Shown here in pieces: positions 45,257 to 56,802 of a DNA stretch of 64,000 nt. Position 1 is the stretch's first letter. The number at the start of each line of letters is the position of its first letter. The notes below the pieces were generated by a model that was given only the letters and a program-made list of their open reading frames with translations, was not told where the DNA came from and did no database searches. Where the stretch lies: NCBI RefSeq assembly GCF_009711125.1, contig NZ_WMIB01000011.1, positions 55,761 to 119,760 on the forward strand, in the 5' to 3' direction. Position numbers and translations under genes: made by a program. The DNA comes from Metabacillus mangrovi (GTDB lineage Bacteria; Bacillota; Bacilli; Bacillales; Bacillaceae).

Positions 45257-46642
45257 TTATTTTCCAAGACAGAACTGGGAAAACAGCTGATCGATCAGGC
45301 TCTCATGAACCGATTCGCCGATTACTTCTCCGAGCTGTTCCCACGCACGCGTCAAATCAATCTGTACCATATCAATCGGCACACCGGCCTCAATGCCGTT
45401 CAGTGCTTCCTCAATCGACCGCTTCGCCTGTGTCATGAGGGCAATATGGCGGGAATTGGATACATAGGTCATATCTCCAAGGGCAATATCCCCCTGGAAA
45501 AACAGGGACTGAATGGATTCCTCCAGTTTATCGATTCCCTCTTCTTCTTTAAGCGACGTCGTCACGACCGGACGGCCTTCTGAAAGCTGCATGACGCGTT
45601 CCATGTCAATGCTCTGCGGAAGGTCGGTCTTGTTGATGATGACGATAACGTCCATGCCTTTCACCGCTTCAAACAGCTGGACATCCTCATGGGTCAGCTC
45701 ATCACTGTAGTTCAGAACGAGGAGAATCAGATCTGCCTCCTTCAAAACCTGGCGGGAGCGCTCCACACCAATTCTCTCAACGATGTCCTCTGTCTCACGG
45801 ATGCCGGCTGTATCGACCAGTTTCAGAGGCACGCCTCTTACATTCACGTACTCTTCAATGACATCGCGGGTCGTCCCCGGTACATCTGTTACGATCGCTT
45901 TATTCTCATGAACAAGACTGTTCAGTAAAGAAGACTTTCCGACATTCGGGCGCCCAATAATGACAGTAGACAGCCCTTCTCTTAAAATTTTGCCCTGGCT
46001 TGAAGTCTGCAAGAGCTTCTCTATTTCATTCTTGACATAAGAAGCTTTTTCTACAAGCATCTGATGTGTCATTTCTTCCACATCATCATATTCCGGGTAA
46101 TCAATGTTCACTTCCACGTGGGCTAGTGTCTCAAGGATTTCCTGGCGCAGCTTCCGGATCAGCTTGGAAAGCCGGCCCTCCATCTGGCCAAGAGCAACAT
46201 TCATCGCTTTATCCGTCTTAGCGCGGATCAAATCCATGACCGCTTCAGCCTGAGAGAGGTCGATACGGCCGTTCATAAAGGCGCGTTTTGTGAATTCTCC
46301 CGGCTCTGCAAGCCTTGCTCCGCAGTTCAGGACAATCTGAAGTACCCGGTTCACGGAAACAAGTCCGCCGTGGCAGTTAATTTCAATAACATCCTCGCGG
46401 GTAAAGGTTCTTGGTCCTTTCATATAAGAAACCATGACCTCTTCAGCGACCTCATTCGTATCCGGGTCCACGATGCGGCCGTAATGAATGGTATGGGAGT
46501 CATTTTCAGACAGCGGCCTGCCTCCAGGCGCTGCAAAAATACGGTCAGCTATCGCTGCCGCTTCTCCGCCGCTCATCCGGACAATCGCAATTGCTCCTTC
46601 ACCCATCGGTGTGGATACCGCTGCTATTGTATCAAATTCCAA
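45257..46642 (-). CDS. mnmE: tRNA modification GTPase MnmE (TrmE)
   Basis: 461 residues from TTG 46642 (GAGGTG six bases upstream), where the conserved [21 protein letters not shown] begins; an ATG upstream at 46708 adds an unconserved tail. It has an N-terminal folate-binding domain, an inserted G domain ([24 protein letters not shown]) and the C-terminal FCLGK. It partners MnmG. A DnaA-box pair lies about 160 bases upstream. Confidence 0.95.
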   Translation of the reverse strand: MEFDTIAAVSTPMGEGAIAIVRMSGGEAAAIADRIFAAPGGRPLSENDSHTIHYGRIVDPDTNEVAEEVMVSYMKGPRTFTREDVIEINCHGGLVSVNRVLQIVLNCGARLAEPGEFTKRAFMNGRIDLSQAEAVMDLIRAKTDKAMNVALGQMEGRLSKLIRKLRQEILETLAHVEVNIDYPEYDDVEEMTHQMLVEKASYVKNEIEKLLQTSSQGKILREGLSTVIIGRPNVGKSSLLNSLVHENKAIVTDVPGTTRDVIEEYVNVRGVPLKLVDTAGIRETEDIVERIGVERSRQVLKEADLILLVLNYSDELTHEDVQLFEAVKGMDVIVIINKTDLPQSIDMERVMQLSEGRPVVTTSLKEEEGIDKLEESIQSLFFQGDIALGDMTYVSNSRHIALMTQAKRSIEEALNGIEAGVPIDMVQIDLTRAWEQLGEVIGESVHESLIDQLFSQFCLGK

Positions 46643-46800
46643 GTCGTTCACCTCGTTGTATGGCAATCTATCTATAGTTCGGGAAATAATCGTAAAAGTG
46701 GTCATCAAATTTCAAAGATATCATATTCGGCAGGCAAAAGGAAGATTGAAGACGGGAGGAGTTATGCACATATTCTTTTTCTTTCGCTCTATATTTTAAC

Positions 46801-46818
46801 TTATCCACATGTGAATAA
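46801..46818. promoter_or_regulatory. Back-to-back DnaA boxes upstream of mnmE
   Basis: TTATCCACA (46801-46809) abuts TGTGAATAA (46810-46818), two perfect TTATNCACA matches facing each other. A partial box TGTCCACA follows at about 46853. They lie in the mnmE upstream region, about 3 kb from oriC proper. Confidence 0.65.
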
Positions 46819-46920
46819 CAATATAAGTGCAGCAGGAGAATGAAAAAACAGCTGTCCACAGAAATTATGAAGAGCGGCTCCGACAGCCGACCGGAAACGT
46901 CGGAATTTAAGTTGAATGGT

Positions 46921-47105
46921 TTTCGGTTTTGCTGAATTTTTGGGGTTTATGCTGAAACTTATGGGTTTATGCTGAAACTTATGAGTTTATGCTGGATTTC
47001 CGAATTTTTGCTGAAACTTTTGAGTTTATGCTGGATTTCCGAATTTTTGCTGAAACTTTTGAGTTTACGCTGAATTCCCCGAGTTTTATGCTGAATCCAC
47101 TAAAG
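46921..47105. repeat. Phased short-word repeat array C
   Basis: Nine copies of TTTATGCTGAA or close variants. GCTG begins at 46931, 46951, 46971, 46991, 47010, 47030, 47049, 47069 and 47090, spacing 19-21. Spacers vary, with one pair of adjacent words duplicated as a 39-base block. The array lies between the jag terminator and the upstream region of mnmE. The rest of 46643-47176 holds no gene. Confidence 0.88.
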
Positions 47106-47176
47106 TGAAACTCATCTGAGTGGTTGGGATTCTTGCTTTCGCTCCCTGGCTCAGGACCGCAAACAGCTTTCCAGGC

Positions 47177-47208
47177 AGAAAAAAAACCAGCCCTGATCAG
47201 GACTGGCT
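47177..47208 (-). terminator. Terminator of jag
   Basis: On the minus strand AAGCCAGTCC-TGATCA-GGGCTGGTT (one G-U-type mismatch region) is followed by eight T, starting at the jag stop. Confidence 0.85.
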
Positions 47209-47951
47209 TACTTTTTTGGAACGATCACGATATAGCGCCTTGGTTCTTCTCCGGCCGAGTAGGTGGAGACGTTCCGGTTGCGCGCCAGCGCGGCGTGAAT
47301 AATCTTTCGTTCATTGGATGGCATCGGTTCGAGGGCCACTTCTTTTGACGTTGACAGAGCCTGTCCTGCAAGCTTGCCGGCGAGCTGGACAAGGCTTTCT
47401 TCCCGGCGCTGCCGGTAGGATTCTGCATCGACTGTAACGTGAAAGTACTGATCAGAATGACGGTTTGCCGCCAGCTGGGTGAGATACTGAAGCGAGTTCA
47501 GCGTCTGGCCTCTTTTTCCGATCAGCAGCGCCATGTTTTCGCCTTCAATCAGGAAAGTGAGATTTCTTCCCTTTTGAATTTTTTCCACTGTCGCTTTCAC
47601 ACCCATCTGTTCCACCACGCTTTTCAAATAGGCGTGGGCTTCTTCTCCGGGTACTTCGCTGACAGCTTTGGGCGGTGCATGGTTCTCGGGCTTAGCAGCG
47701 GGCAGTTCCGCTTTTTCTTCGGTGTCAGGTGCTGCCGGCAGTACCGGTTCTTCCACTTTAGGGAGTTCGGTCTGTTCAGGAGCGGAAAGCACGACTCTTA
47801 CCCGGGCTTCTTTTTTTCCGAAGCCGAGAAACCCGCGCCTTCCTTCTGACAATACTTCAATCGTTACTTCTTCTCTCGATGCTTTCAGAAGCTTCAATGC
47901 GGCTGAAACGGCTTCTTCAACGTTTGAACCTGCAGCCGTCGCCTCGTTCAT
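47208..47951 (-). CDS. jag: RNA-binding protein Jag (KhpB/SpoIIIJ-associated)
   Basis: 247 residues: an N-terminal Jag domain (about 4-50, ending [20 protein letters not shown]), a variable proline- and glutamate-rich linker (about 65-105), a KH-type domain with [15 protein letters not shown] and a C-terminal R3H domain ([34 protein letters not shown]). It binds RNA, often with KhpA, and is tied to SpoIIIJ by operon. ATGA overlap with spoIIIJ. Confidence 0.95.
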   Translation of the reverse strand: MNEATAAGSNVEEAVSAALKLLKASREEVTIEVLSEGRRGFLGFGKKEARVRVVLSAPEQTELPKVEEPVLPAAPDTEEKAELPAAKPENHAPPKAVSEVPGEEAHAYLKSVVEQMGVKATVEKIQKGRNLTFLIEGENMALLIGKRGQTLNSLQYLTQLAANRHSDQYFHVTVDAESYRQRREESLVQLAGKLAGQALSTSKEVALEPMPSNERKIIHAALARNRNVSTYSAGEEPRRYIVIVPKK

Positions 47952-48748
47952 TTTTTTGCTCCTGCTTTTTGCGGTGTTTTCGCATTGGCGGAAGCTTTAA
48001 GATCCGGTCCTTTGATAAGGAGGGACTGAATGATCATAAAGATGTTTCCGACTACCCAGTAAAGAGAGAGTGCTGCCGGGAACGTGATGGCGAAAACAAC
48101 GATCATAATCGGCATCAGCCAAACCATCATCGCCATTTGCGGATTCTGGTTTTCTGTACCGGCCATCATAATTTTCTGCTGGATAAACGTTGTGATCCCT
48201 GCCACGATCGGAAGGATGTAAAATGGATCCTTCTCTCCAAGATCGAACCAGAGGAAGGCGTGTTCTTTAATGGCTTCCGTTCTCATGATCGCATGGTAAA
48301 AACCAATCAGGATCGGCATTTGAACGAGAAGCGGGAAACACCCTGCGAGCGGGTTGACGCCATGTGTCTGGAATAATGCCATCGTTTCCTGCTGCAGCTT
48401 CTGCTGTGTCTGCTGATCCTTAGAGCTGTATTTCTCGCGCAGCTTCTTCATTTCAGGCTGCAGTGCCTGCATGGCTTTAGAGCTTTTTGTCTGCTTGATC
48501 ATCAGCGGCAAAATCGCAAAACGGATGAGCACGGTTACAATTATAATGGCAAGTCCATAATTTGCGGTCGCTGCTCCTCCGCCTGTCAAATCGGCGAAAT
48601 ACGTGATGATCCATGAAAGAGGGTAAACAATATACTGATTCCAAAACCCTGTACTTTTATCCGTAATTGGCTGATTGATTTCGGTACAGCCGGATAATAG
48701 GGTGACAAGACCAACAAGTGCAATTCCTAACCAAATGCGCCTCTTCAA
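47948..48748 (-). CDS. spoIIIJ: Membrane protein insertase SpoIIIJ (YidC/Oxa1 family)
   Basis: 266 residues from TTG 48748, with AGGAGG seven bases upstream; the upstream in-frame ATG at 48769 overlaps that site. A lipoprotein signal ends at LVTLLSGC, and five membrane helices follow with the conserved hydrophilic-groove region ([17 protein letters not shown]). It inserts membrane proteins and is needed for forespore sigma-G activity in B. subtilis. The family has a second member elsewhere in Bacillus; locus context identifies this one. Confidence 0.94.
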   Translation of the reverse strand: MKRRIWLGIALVGLVTLLSGCTEINQPITDKSTGFWNQYIVYPLSWIITYFADLTGGGAATANYGLAIIIVTVLIRFAILPLMIKQTKSSKAMQALQPEMKKLREKYSSKDQQTQQKLQQETMALFQTHGVNPLAGCFPLLVQMPILIGFYHAIMRTEAIKEHAFLWFDLGEKDPFYILPIVAGITTFIQQKIMMAGTENQNPQMAMMVWLMPIMIVVFAITFPAALSLYWVVGNIFMIIQSLLIKGPDLKASANAKTPQKAGAKK

Positions 48749-48894
48749 ACTTTGTCCTCCTAACAGCATGTCTATTTTTCAACTGGCAATACAATTGTTA
48801 TAGAACCTCCGCCCGGAATACCGGGCATTGATTCACATGTATTTTACCATCTTTTTTTAGAGAATTGTTTTTTCTTTTCAAACGTTTCTTGACA

Positions 48895-49254
48895 TCATTT
48901 TTCATCATTTTTCTTCTTCTTAACAAGCTTTGCTTTATTAAATAGATGAAAAAGGCTGCTGCGAACTTCTTCATAGCTCATTTCGGCCGCCGGTTTCCTG
49001 GCGATGACAATATAGTCCTTTCCTTTCGAAAGGAAATCTTTTTCTTCGAGAAAAATTTGCTTCACGAGCCGTTTCACACGGTTTCTCGTGACTGCATTCC
49101 CGATCTTCTTGCTGACAGAAAGTCCGAGTCTGAACTCTTTTTCTTCATCTCTATGAAGCGTATAAAGGACAAACTGACGGTTGGCGATCGATCTGCCTTT
49201 TTTAAATACCTGCTGAAAATCTTCATTCCGTTTAATGCGGTTTCTTTTTTTCAC
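48895..49254 (-). CDS. rnpA: Ribonuclease P protein component
   Basis: 119 residues; [28 protein letters not shown] carries the RNR motif that contacts the RNase P RNA. It helps to mature tRNA 5' ends. In this genome that step is of note because the tRNA-Lys and tRNA-Phe transcripts carry extra 5' half copies. Separated from rpmH by an attenuator-like terminator. Confidence 0.96.
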   Translation of the reverse strand: MKKRNRIKRNEDFQQVFKKGRSIANRQFVLYTLHRDEEKEFRLGLSVSKKIGNAVTRNRVKRLVKQIFLEEKDFLSKGKDYIVIARKPAAEMSYEEVRSSLFHLFNKAKLVKKKKNDEK

Positions 49255-49342
49255 GCTTGCTCCACTCCGCTTTATTGCTCTTTAGAACCCATCTTCCTCT
49301 TAAGGGTAGCCAAACTGCCTTTCACTTTAAAACCCTTGTAAT

Positions 49343-49373
49343 GAAAAAAAAAACCACTGACGTTTTCAGTGGC
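49343..49373 (-). terminator. Terminator between rpmH and rnpA
   Basis: On the minus strand GCCACTGA-AAACG-TCAGTGGT is followed by nine or more T, directly after the rpmH stop. Partial read-through would set the L34 to RnpA ratio. Confidence 0.85.
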
Positions 49374-49508
49374 TTATGCGGATAAAACTTTTCTTCCTTT
49401 TCTGCGGCGGGCAGCAAGGACTCTACGTCCATTTTTAGTGCTCATGCGCGCACGGAAGCCGTGTACTTTACTGTGTTTACGTTTATTTGGTTGATAAGTA
49501 CGTTTCAT
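49374..49508 (-). CDS. rpmH: 50S ribosomal protein L34
   Basis: 44 residues from ATG 49508 (GGGAGG about 8 bases upstream); [18 protein letters not shown] and the basic tail are diagnostic. The in-frame extension to 49583 crosses the promoter and is not used. Confidence 0.97.
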   Translation of the reverse strand: MKRTYQPNKRKHSKVHGFRARMSTKNGRRVLAARRRKGRKVLSA

Positions 49509-49553
49509 TATATGCACCTCCCTGAGGAATAGCTGTAAAAGACAGTCCTTATA

Positions 49554-49583
49554 AGTATAGTGACCATGCCAGGTAAATGTCAA
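49554..49583 (-). promoter_or_regulatory. Promoter of rpmH
   Basis: On the minus strand TTGACA is followed after 18 bases by TATACT. It fires away from oriC. Confidence 0.82.
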
Positions 49584-49644
49584 TAGGGAAAAAAACAGAA
49601 GACCTTTTTGAATTTTTTCACGCAGCGATCTTCTTCCGGAAAAA

Positions 49645-50097
49645 ACGGTCTGTGGACAACTTTTCTAATGCATTTTTTTTATCCACACCCTTTATCGACA
49701 CGTTTTTCACAGATTCGGCAAATGTGGACAATTTTTATCGACAGACTGTTGTTCTTGTGGATAAGTTTCATACCCCGTTGCAACAAATGGTTTATTTTGA
49801 TATTATATTTGTGTTTTCACTCTTCATAACGAAAAGCACCATTTCAGATTATCCACAAACTGTGGATAAGATGTGGAAAGTTGATAACAGCGTGTTTGTA
49901 AACTTGTCCACAGAACGGGTTTTTTGTCGAAAACCTGCTTTTCTACTATATTATATCGTTATCAACAATTCAATACGCATGAATAAATATACAAAGGTCG
50001 CCGGAGAGGCTGTACAACTTCTGTACATGCCTATTTTTTTGACACATGGCACTAAAGATAGATAAAAAGACTTGGAGAAGGAGGGACAGAGCAGCTT
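49645..50097. other. oriC: oriC, left part (upstream of dnaA), with dnaA promoter
   Basis: Eight DnaA boxes: perfect TTATCCACA at 49679-49687 and 49849-49857 (plus) and 49756-49764 and 49861-49869 (minus); one-mismatch sites at 49651-49659, 49692-49700, 49723-49731 and 49904-49912. The pair 49849/49861 is nearly palindromic. The dnaA promoter TTGACA (50039-50044) with a GATAAA -10 after 16 bases lies at the right edge, so DnaA binding can repress its own gene. This corresponds to incA/incB of the B. subtilis origin. Confidence 0.93.
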
Positions 50098-51447
50098 ATG
50101 GAAAATATCGCAGATCTTTGGACGAAGGCGCTTGGAGAAATTGAAAAAAAAATAAGCAAGCCCAGCTTCGACACATGGCTGAAATCAACAAAGGCCCATG
50201 CTCTTCAAGGGGATACACTGACGATTACGGCCCCGAATGAATTTGCAAGAGACTGGCTGGAGAGCCGCTACCTGCATTTGATCGCCAATATTATTTATGA
50301 ATTGACCGGAGAAGAGCTGGCCGTAAAATTTATCATCCCGCTTAATCAGGATGAAGAGGATTTTATTCCGAAAACTCCTGCTAAACCGGTATCCAAAGAG
50401 GATGAAAACCAGATTGAGATTCCGCAGAATATGCTCAATCCGAAATATACGTTCGACACATTTGTCATCGGTTCCGGAAACCGCTTCGCCCATGCAGCAT
50501 CCCTGGCAGTAGCCGAAGCACCCGCGAAAGCTTACAATCCGCTGTTTATATACGGAGGAGTCGGACTTGGAAAAACCCACCTTATGCATGCGATCGGCCA
50601 TTATGTCATCGATCATAATCCGCAAGCCAAGGTGGTTTATCTTTCTTCTGAGAAGTTCACCAATGAATTCATCAACTCGATCCGTGACAACAAAGCGGTC
50701 GATTTCCGCAATAAATATCGAAGTGTGGATGTGCTTCTCATAGATGATATTCAGTTTCTGGCAGGGAAAGAACAGACCCAGGAGGAGTTTTTCCATACGT
50801 TCAACACGCTTCACGAGGAAAGCAAACAGATTGTCATTTCCAGTGACCGTCCTCCGAAGGAAATTCCGACACTGGAAGACCGTCTGCGAAGCCGCTTTGA
50901 ATGGGGCCTGATTACAGACATTACACCGCCGGATCTGGAAACAAGGATCGCCATCCTCCGCAAAAAAGCGAAAGCGGAAGGACTTGATATCCCGAATGAG
51001 GTCATGCTTTACATAGCAAACCAAATCGATTCCAACATCCGGGAACTCGAAGGGGCGCTGATCCGGGTTGTCGCCTATTCTTCTTTGATCAATAAAGATA
51101 TTAACGCTGATCTTGCAGCGGAGGCACTGAAGGATATCATTCCAAGCTCCAAACCCCGGATGGTAACGATCCAGGATATTCAAAAAACGGTCGGGCAGCA
51201 CTATCAGGTGCGCCTCGAAGATTTTAAAGCGAAAAAACGGACGAAATCCGTCGCGTTTCCAAGGCAGATCGCTATGTACCTTTCTAGAGAAATGACGGAT
51301 TCGTCCCTTCCGAAGATCGGGGAAGAGTTTGGCGGACGCGACCACACGACCGTGATTCATGCCCATGAAAAAATCAGCAAAATGCTTCAGGTTGATGATC
51401 AGCTGCAGCGTCAGGTGAAAGAGATCAGGGAATCTCTGAAAAACTAA
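50098..51447 (+). CDS. dnaA: Chromosomal replication initiator DnaA
   Basis: 449 residues: domain I (about 1-80), a short linker, an AAA+ domain with [13 protein letters not shown] (Walker A) and [14 protein letters not shown] (Walker B), and C-terminal domain IV with the box-reading [11 protein letters not shown] signature. It binds the boxes on both sides of its gene and opens the duplex downstream of it. AAGGAGG lies about 13 bases before the ATG. Confidence 0.98.
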   Translation: MENIADLWTKALGEIEKKISKPSFDTWLKSTKAHALQGDTLTITAPNEFARDWLESRYLHLIANIIYELTGEELAVKFIIPLNQDEEDFIPKTPAKPVSKEDENQIEIPQNMLNPKYTFDTFVIGSGNRFAHAASLAVAEAPAKAYNPLFIYGGVGLGKTHLMHAIGHYVIDHNPQAKVVYLSSEKFTNEFINSIRDNKAVDFRNKYRSVDVLLIDDIQFLAGKEQTQEEFFHTFNTLHEESKQIVISSDRPPKEIPTLEDRLRSRFEWGLITDITPPDLETRIAILRKKAKAEGLDIPNEVMLYIANQIDSNIRELEGALIRVVAYSSLINKDINADLAAEALKDIIPSSKPRMVTIQDIQKTVGQHYQVRLEDFKAKKRTKSVAFPRQIAMYLSREMTDSSLPKIGEEFGGRDHTTVIHAHEKISKMLQVDDQLQRQVKEIRESLKN

Positions 51448-51484
51448 AACGTGAATAATGTGCATAACTCCTTCTCATTCATAC

Positions 51485-51621
51485 ACAGTCTATCCACAGG
51501 TTGATAGGCTGTGTTTCCTTGTCTTTTATGAGTTATCCACATAATCACATGCCCTACTAGTACTTCTACTGCTTTTTAAAACATTATTTAATAGATTCAG
51601 ACGCTAGAACAGGAGGAAAAA
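51485..51621. other. oriC: oriC, right part (dnaA-dnaN gap) with unwinding site
   Basis: DnaA boxes lie at 51490-51498 (CTATCCACA) and 51533-51541 (TTATCCACA, perfect). They are followed at 51553-51571 by CCTACTAGTACTTCTACTG, the DnaA-trio type sequence that in B. subtilis loads DnaA on one strand, and then an AT-rich stretch (about 51573-51600). This is the incC part, where melting is expected. Confidence 0.9.
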
Positions 51622-51624
51622 ATG

Positions 51625-52761
51625 ATGAAATTCGTCATTCAAAAAGATAAGCTTGCCCAAAGTGTGCAGGACGTAATGAAGGCTGTCTCTTCCAGAACCA
51701 CGATTCCGATCCTTACGGGAATCAAAATTTCAGCAAACAGTGAAGGCGTAACATTGACAGGAAGCGATTCTGATATATCCATCGAGTCTTTTATTCCTGC
51801 TGAAGAAAAAGGAAAAATCAATGTTGAGGTCGAAACAGCTGGCAGCATTGTTCTCCAGGCCCGTTTTTTCAGTGAAATCGTTAAAAAACTTCCGAAGGAC
51901 ACAGTGGAGATGGAAGTTCAGAACCACTTTTCCACGATCATCCGGTCAGGAAAAGCTGAATTTAACCTGATTGGCCTTGATGCAGAGGAATATCCGCACC
52001 TTCCGAATGTCGAAGAAGATCATGTGTTCCGCATCCCGGCAGATTTGCTGAAAACATTGATCAGACAAACCGGGTTTGCCGTATCCACTTCTGAAACGAG
52101 ACCGATACTAACAGGAGTGAACTGGCGTCTCGAGAATGGGGAATTAACGTGCATCGCAACTGACAGCCACCGGCTTGCACTACGGAAAACGTCGATTGAT
52201 GGAGCAAACGAAGGCAAGTACAATGTCGTGATTCCAGGAAAAAGCCTGTCAGAGCTCAGCAAAATCCTGGATGATACAAATGATTTAACCGAAATTCTTT
52301 TTACGGACAATCAGGTGCTCTTCAAAGCGAAGAACATTTTATTCTTCTCCAGGCTTCTGGATGGCAACTATCCGGACACTTCCCGTCTGATCCCGGATGA
52401 GAGCAAAACGGATGTTCTTGTTCAGGCAAAGGAATTTCTGCAATCGATCGACCGTGCATCCTTGCTTGCAAAAGAGGGCCGGAACAATGTAGTTAAGCTT
52501 TCGACTATGGACGGAGGCATGCTTGAAATTTCCTCAAACTCTCCTGAAATCGGGAAGGTCATTGAAGAAGTGCAGACAGAGGAGATCAGCGGTGAAGAAT
52601 TAAAAATTTCCTTCAGTGCCAAATATATGATGGACGCGCTTAAAGCACTGGACAGCAGTGAAATCAAAGTAAGCTTTACCGGAGCAATGCGGCCGTTTCT
52701 TATTCGGACGCCTGAGGATGACAGCATCCTGCAGCTGATTCTTCCAGTCCGCACCTATTAA
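51625..52761 (+). CDS. dnaN: DNA polymerase III beta sliding clamp
   Basis: 378 residues from ATG 51625, the standard length; an ATG three bases earlier is equally readable (GGAGG upstream). It has three repeated clamp domains and ends LILPVRTY. It is followed by two terminator-like hairpins rather than running straight into yaaA. Confidence 0.97.
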   Translation: MKFVIQKDKLAQSVQDVMKAVSSRTTIPILTGIKISANSEGVTLTGSDSDISIESFIPAEEKGKINVEVETAGSIVLQARFFSEIVKKLPKDTVEMEVQNHFSTIIRSGKAEFNLIGLDAEEYPHLPNVEEDHVFRIPADLLKTLIRQTGFAVSTSETRPILTGVNWRLENGELTCIATDSHRLALRKTSIDGANEGKYNVVIPGKSLSELSKILDDTNDLTEILFTDNQVLFKAKNILFFSRLLDGNYPDTSRLIPDESKTDVLVQAKEFLQSIDRASLLAKEGRNNVVKLSTMDGGMLEISSNSPEIGKVIEEVQTEEISGEELKISFSAKYMMDALKALDSSEIKVSFTGAMRPFLIRTPEDDSILQLILPVRTY

Positions 52762-52768
52762 TCTTCAG

Positions 52769-52800
52769 AGAGCTGGCACTTCTACGCCAGCTCTTCTTTT
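52769..52800 (+). terminator. Terminator of dnaN
   Basis: AGAGCTGGC and GCCAGCTCT form a 9-pair stem, followed by TCTTTTG. Confidence 0.85.
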
Positions 52801-52844
52801 GTGTCCGCTCAGAAAAGACAGTGTTCGATATAAAGAAACAAAAA

Positions 52845-52890
52845 TCCCCTCGCTGTACTAATACAGAGTCAGGGGTTCTTTTCTTTTTTT
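52845..52890. terminator. Second hairpin after dnaN
   Basis: CCCCT pairs with AGGGG, and CTGTA with TACAG inside it, followed by a T-rich run to 52890. It would insulate the yaaA-recF genes from dnaN read-through. Confidence 0.6.
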
Positions 52891-52956
52891 AGGAAAAAAG
52901 TTAAAATAAAAGGTACGCCTAAATAGAACGGCCGAAATTGAACAGGAGGCGATCCT

Positions 52957-53187
52957 ATGAGTGAGAAAAAACACGTCCGCATTGAGACGGAATATATAAC
53001 CCTGGGCCAGTTTCTGAAGCTTGCCGATGTCATCCAGTCCGGCGGCATGGTCAAATGGTTTCTTGAAGAGCATGAGGTTTATGTGAATGGGGAGCCAGAG
53101 GACCGCCGCGGCAGGAAGCTGCGGAACGGTGATACGGTCGATGCAGGAGAAGCCGGGTCATTCGCTGTTATCAGCACGCATGAATAA
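52957..53187 (+). CDS. yaaA: S4-domain RNA-binding protein YaaA (RlbA)
   Basis: 76 residues; EYITLGQFLKLADVIQSGGMVKWFL and GEPEDRRGRKLRNGD form the S4 fold. A small ribosome-associated protein always placed between dnaN and recF in Bacillus. GGAGG lies about 8 bases before ATG 52957. Confidence 0.93.
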   Translation: MSEKKHVRIETEYITLGQFLKLADVIQSGGMVKWFLEEHEVYVNGEPEDRRGRKLRNGDTVDAGEAGSFAVISTHE

Positions 53188-53205
53188 AGCAAGGTTGGTG
53201 GATCG

Positions 53206-54330
53206 ATGCACATTCAGGAACTGAAGCTGACAAATTACCGCAATTACTCTTCCCTCACTGTATCGTTTGAGAATAAAGTGAACGTCATTATCGGGGAAAA
53301 TGCCCAGGGCAAAACGAACATGATGGAAGCTATCTACGTTCTTGCCATGGCAAAATCCCACCGGACCTCAAACGATAAAGATCTTATCCGCTGGGATGAA
53401 GAATATGCTAAAATAGAGGGAAGGGTTGTCAAGAGGGGCGGTTCCGTCCCCATGCAGCTGGTACTTTCCAAAAAAGGAAAAACAGCGAAAATCAACCACC
53501 TGGAACAGCGGAAGCTAAGCCAGTATATCGGGGCAGTCAATGTGATTATGTTCGCTCCTGAAGATCTGAACCTCGTCAAAGGAAGCCCGCAGGTGAGGAG
53601 AAGGTTTGTGGATATGGAGATCGGACAGGTTTCGGCTGTCTATTTGCATGACCTGAGCCTCTATCAGAAAATCCTTCAGCAGCGTAATCATTATCTGAAG
53701 CAGCTGCAGACCCGCAAACAGCATGACCGGACAATGCTTGACGTACTTACCCAGCAGCTGAGTGAAGCGGCTGCCAAGCTTTACAGGAAGCGGAGAGTTT
53801 TTACCAATCAGCTTGAAAAATGGGCCCAGCCCATTCATTCCGGCATCTCAAGAGGCCTTGAGACACTGACCATCCAATATAAATCTACTGCAGACGTATC
53901 AGAAGACGCGGATTTGTCGAAAATGACAGATGTGTATCTGGAAAAATTTGATGCGATAAAAGAAAGAGAAATAGAACGCGGAACCACGCTTGCCGGGCCT
54001 CACAGAGACGATCTCCAGTTCCTCGTGAACGGCCGGGACGTCCAGACCTTCGGTTCACAGGGCCAGCAGCGCACAACCGCACTGTCTTTAAAGCTCGCAG
54101 AAATCGAGCTGATTCATGAAGAGATAGGGGAATATCCTATTCTTCTTTTGGATGACGTGCTGTCGGAGCTTGACGATTACCGGCAGTCGCATCTTCTGAA
54201 CACGATCCAGGGAAGGGTTCAGACCTTTGTCACGACCACCAGTGTGGAAGGGATCGATCATCAGACGCTGAAGGAAGCGGCTGCCTACCGGGTAGCCTCA
54301 GGCGGACTGGAAACGAACGAATCGGGGTGA
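53206..54330 (+). CDS. recF: DNA replication and repair protein RecF
   Basis: 374 residues. SMC-like ATPase with Walker [12 protein letters not shown], the signature [18 protein letters not shown] and Walker [13 protein letters not shown]. It loads RecA at gaps with RecO and RecR. Spacing to remB is seven bases. Confidence 0.96.
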   Translation: MHIQELKLTNYRNYSSLTVSFENKVNVIIGENAQGKTNMMEAIYVLAMAKSHRTSNDKDLIRWDEEYAKIEGRVVKRGGSVPMQLVLSKKGKTAKINHLEQRKLSQYIGAVNVIMFAPEDLNLVKGSPQVRRRFVDMEIGQVSAVYLHDLSLYQKILQQRNHYLKQLQTRKQHDRTMLDVLTQQLSEAAAKLYRKRRVFTNQLEKWAQPIHSGISRGLETLTIQYKSTADVSEDADLSKMTDVYLEKFDAIKEREIERGTTLAGPHRDDLQFLVNGRDVQTFGSQGQQRTTALSLKLAEIELIHEEIGEYPILLLDDVLSELDDYRQSHLLNTIQGRVQTFVTTTSVEGIDHQTLKEAAAYRVASGGLETNESG

Positions 54331-54337
54331 GACGCGT

Positions 54338-54613
54338 ATGTACATCCATCTGGGTGATGACTTTGTTGTTCCGTCGAAGGACGTAATCATGATCATGGAC
54401 ACGGCTTCTTCCAAAACGTCGGATATAGTACCGGAGTTTCTGGATAAGCAGAAAGAGAAAGTGGTCCGGCTTTCGGAAGGGGAAGCGAAGTCCATCGTAG
54501 TCACAGAGAAGCATATTTATTTTTCCCCCCTAGCAGCAGGAACGCTAAAGAAACGGGCGCATATCGCGTTTGATATAGATTCAATTCGAAAAACAAACTT
54601 AATGGCCCCATAA
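54338..54613 (+). CDS. remB: Extracellular matrix regulator RemB (YaaB)
   Basis: 91 residues; MYIHLGDDFVVPSKDVIMIMD is the DUF370 start shared with RemA, a DNA-binding ring protein that activates matrix genes. The role of RemB itself is less certain. Between recF and gyrB as in other Bacillus. Confidence 0.92.
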   Translation: MYIHLGDDFVVPSKDVIMIMDTASSKTSDIVPEFLDKQKEKVVRLSEGEAKSIVVTEKHIYFSPLAAGTLKKRAHIAFDIDSIRKTNLMAP

Positions 54614-54640
54614 GCCGTTTGAAAAGAGCAGGTGAACTAA

Positions 54641-56569
<1,929 letters not shown>

Positions 56570-56578
56570 CTCTCAAAT

Positions 56579-56606
56579 GCCCGCTCATGCAGCGGGCATT
56601 TTTTTA
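56579..56606 (+). terminator. Terminator of gyrB
   Basis: GCCCGCT-CATGC-AGCGGGC is followed by ATTTTTTT. Confidence 0.92.
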
Positions 56607-56693
56607 TAAAGGCTGGTTTTAACTAGTTTACTTAAGGAACGCAGGAGCTTCTGACCTCCTGTTTATCAGGTGCTGGAAAAAAGCATGTAAGAG

Positions 56694-56779
56694 TTTACAG
56701 CTTAGGAAGCTGTTGGTATGATAGAATTGACGTAAACGTTTACACGAGTATTTTTTTGCCTGTTTGCGTAAACGTTTAC
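56694..56779 (+). promoter_or_regulatory. Promoter and double operator of the gyrB-gyrA importer operon
   Basis: TTTACA (56694-56699) is followed after 17 bases by TATGAT (56717-56722), with TGG in front. The palindrome GTAAACGTTTAC occurs twice, at 56732-56743 and 56768-56779, with centres 36 bases apart, just downstream of the start site. These are LacI/CcpA-class operator shapes; they differ from the CGAAANCGCTTTCG sites of the glucan locus, so a different regulator, not in this window, is likely. Confidence 0.78.
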
Positions 56780-56802
56780 GAACTAAGAGAGGAGACTGCA
56801 GC

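Noticed and set aside
49509..49583. 25-residue N-terminal extension of L34
   Set aside because: It crosses the rpmH promoter -10 and L34 is 44 residues in all relatives I know.
50185..51465. 426-codon minus-strand frame opposite dnaA
   Set aside because: Pure antisense of dnaA with no recognised protein features.
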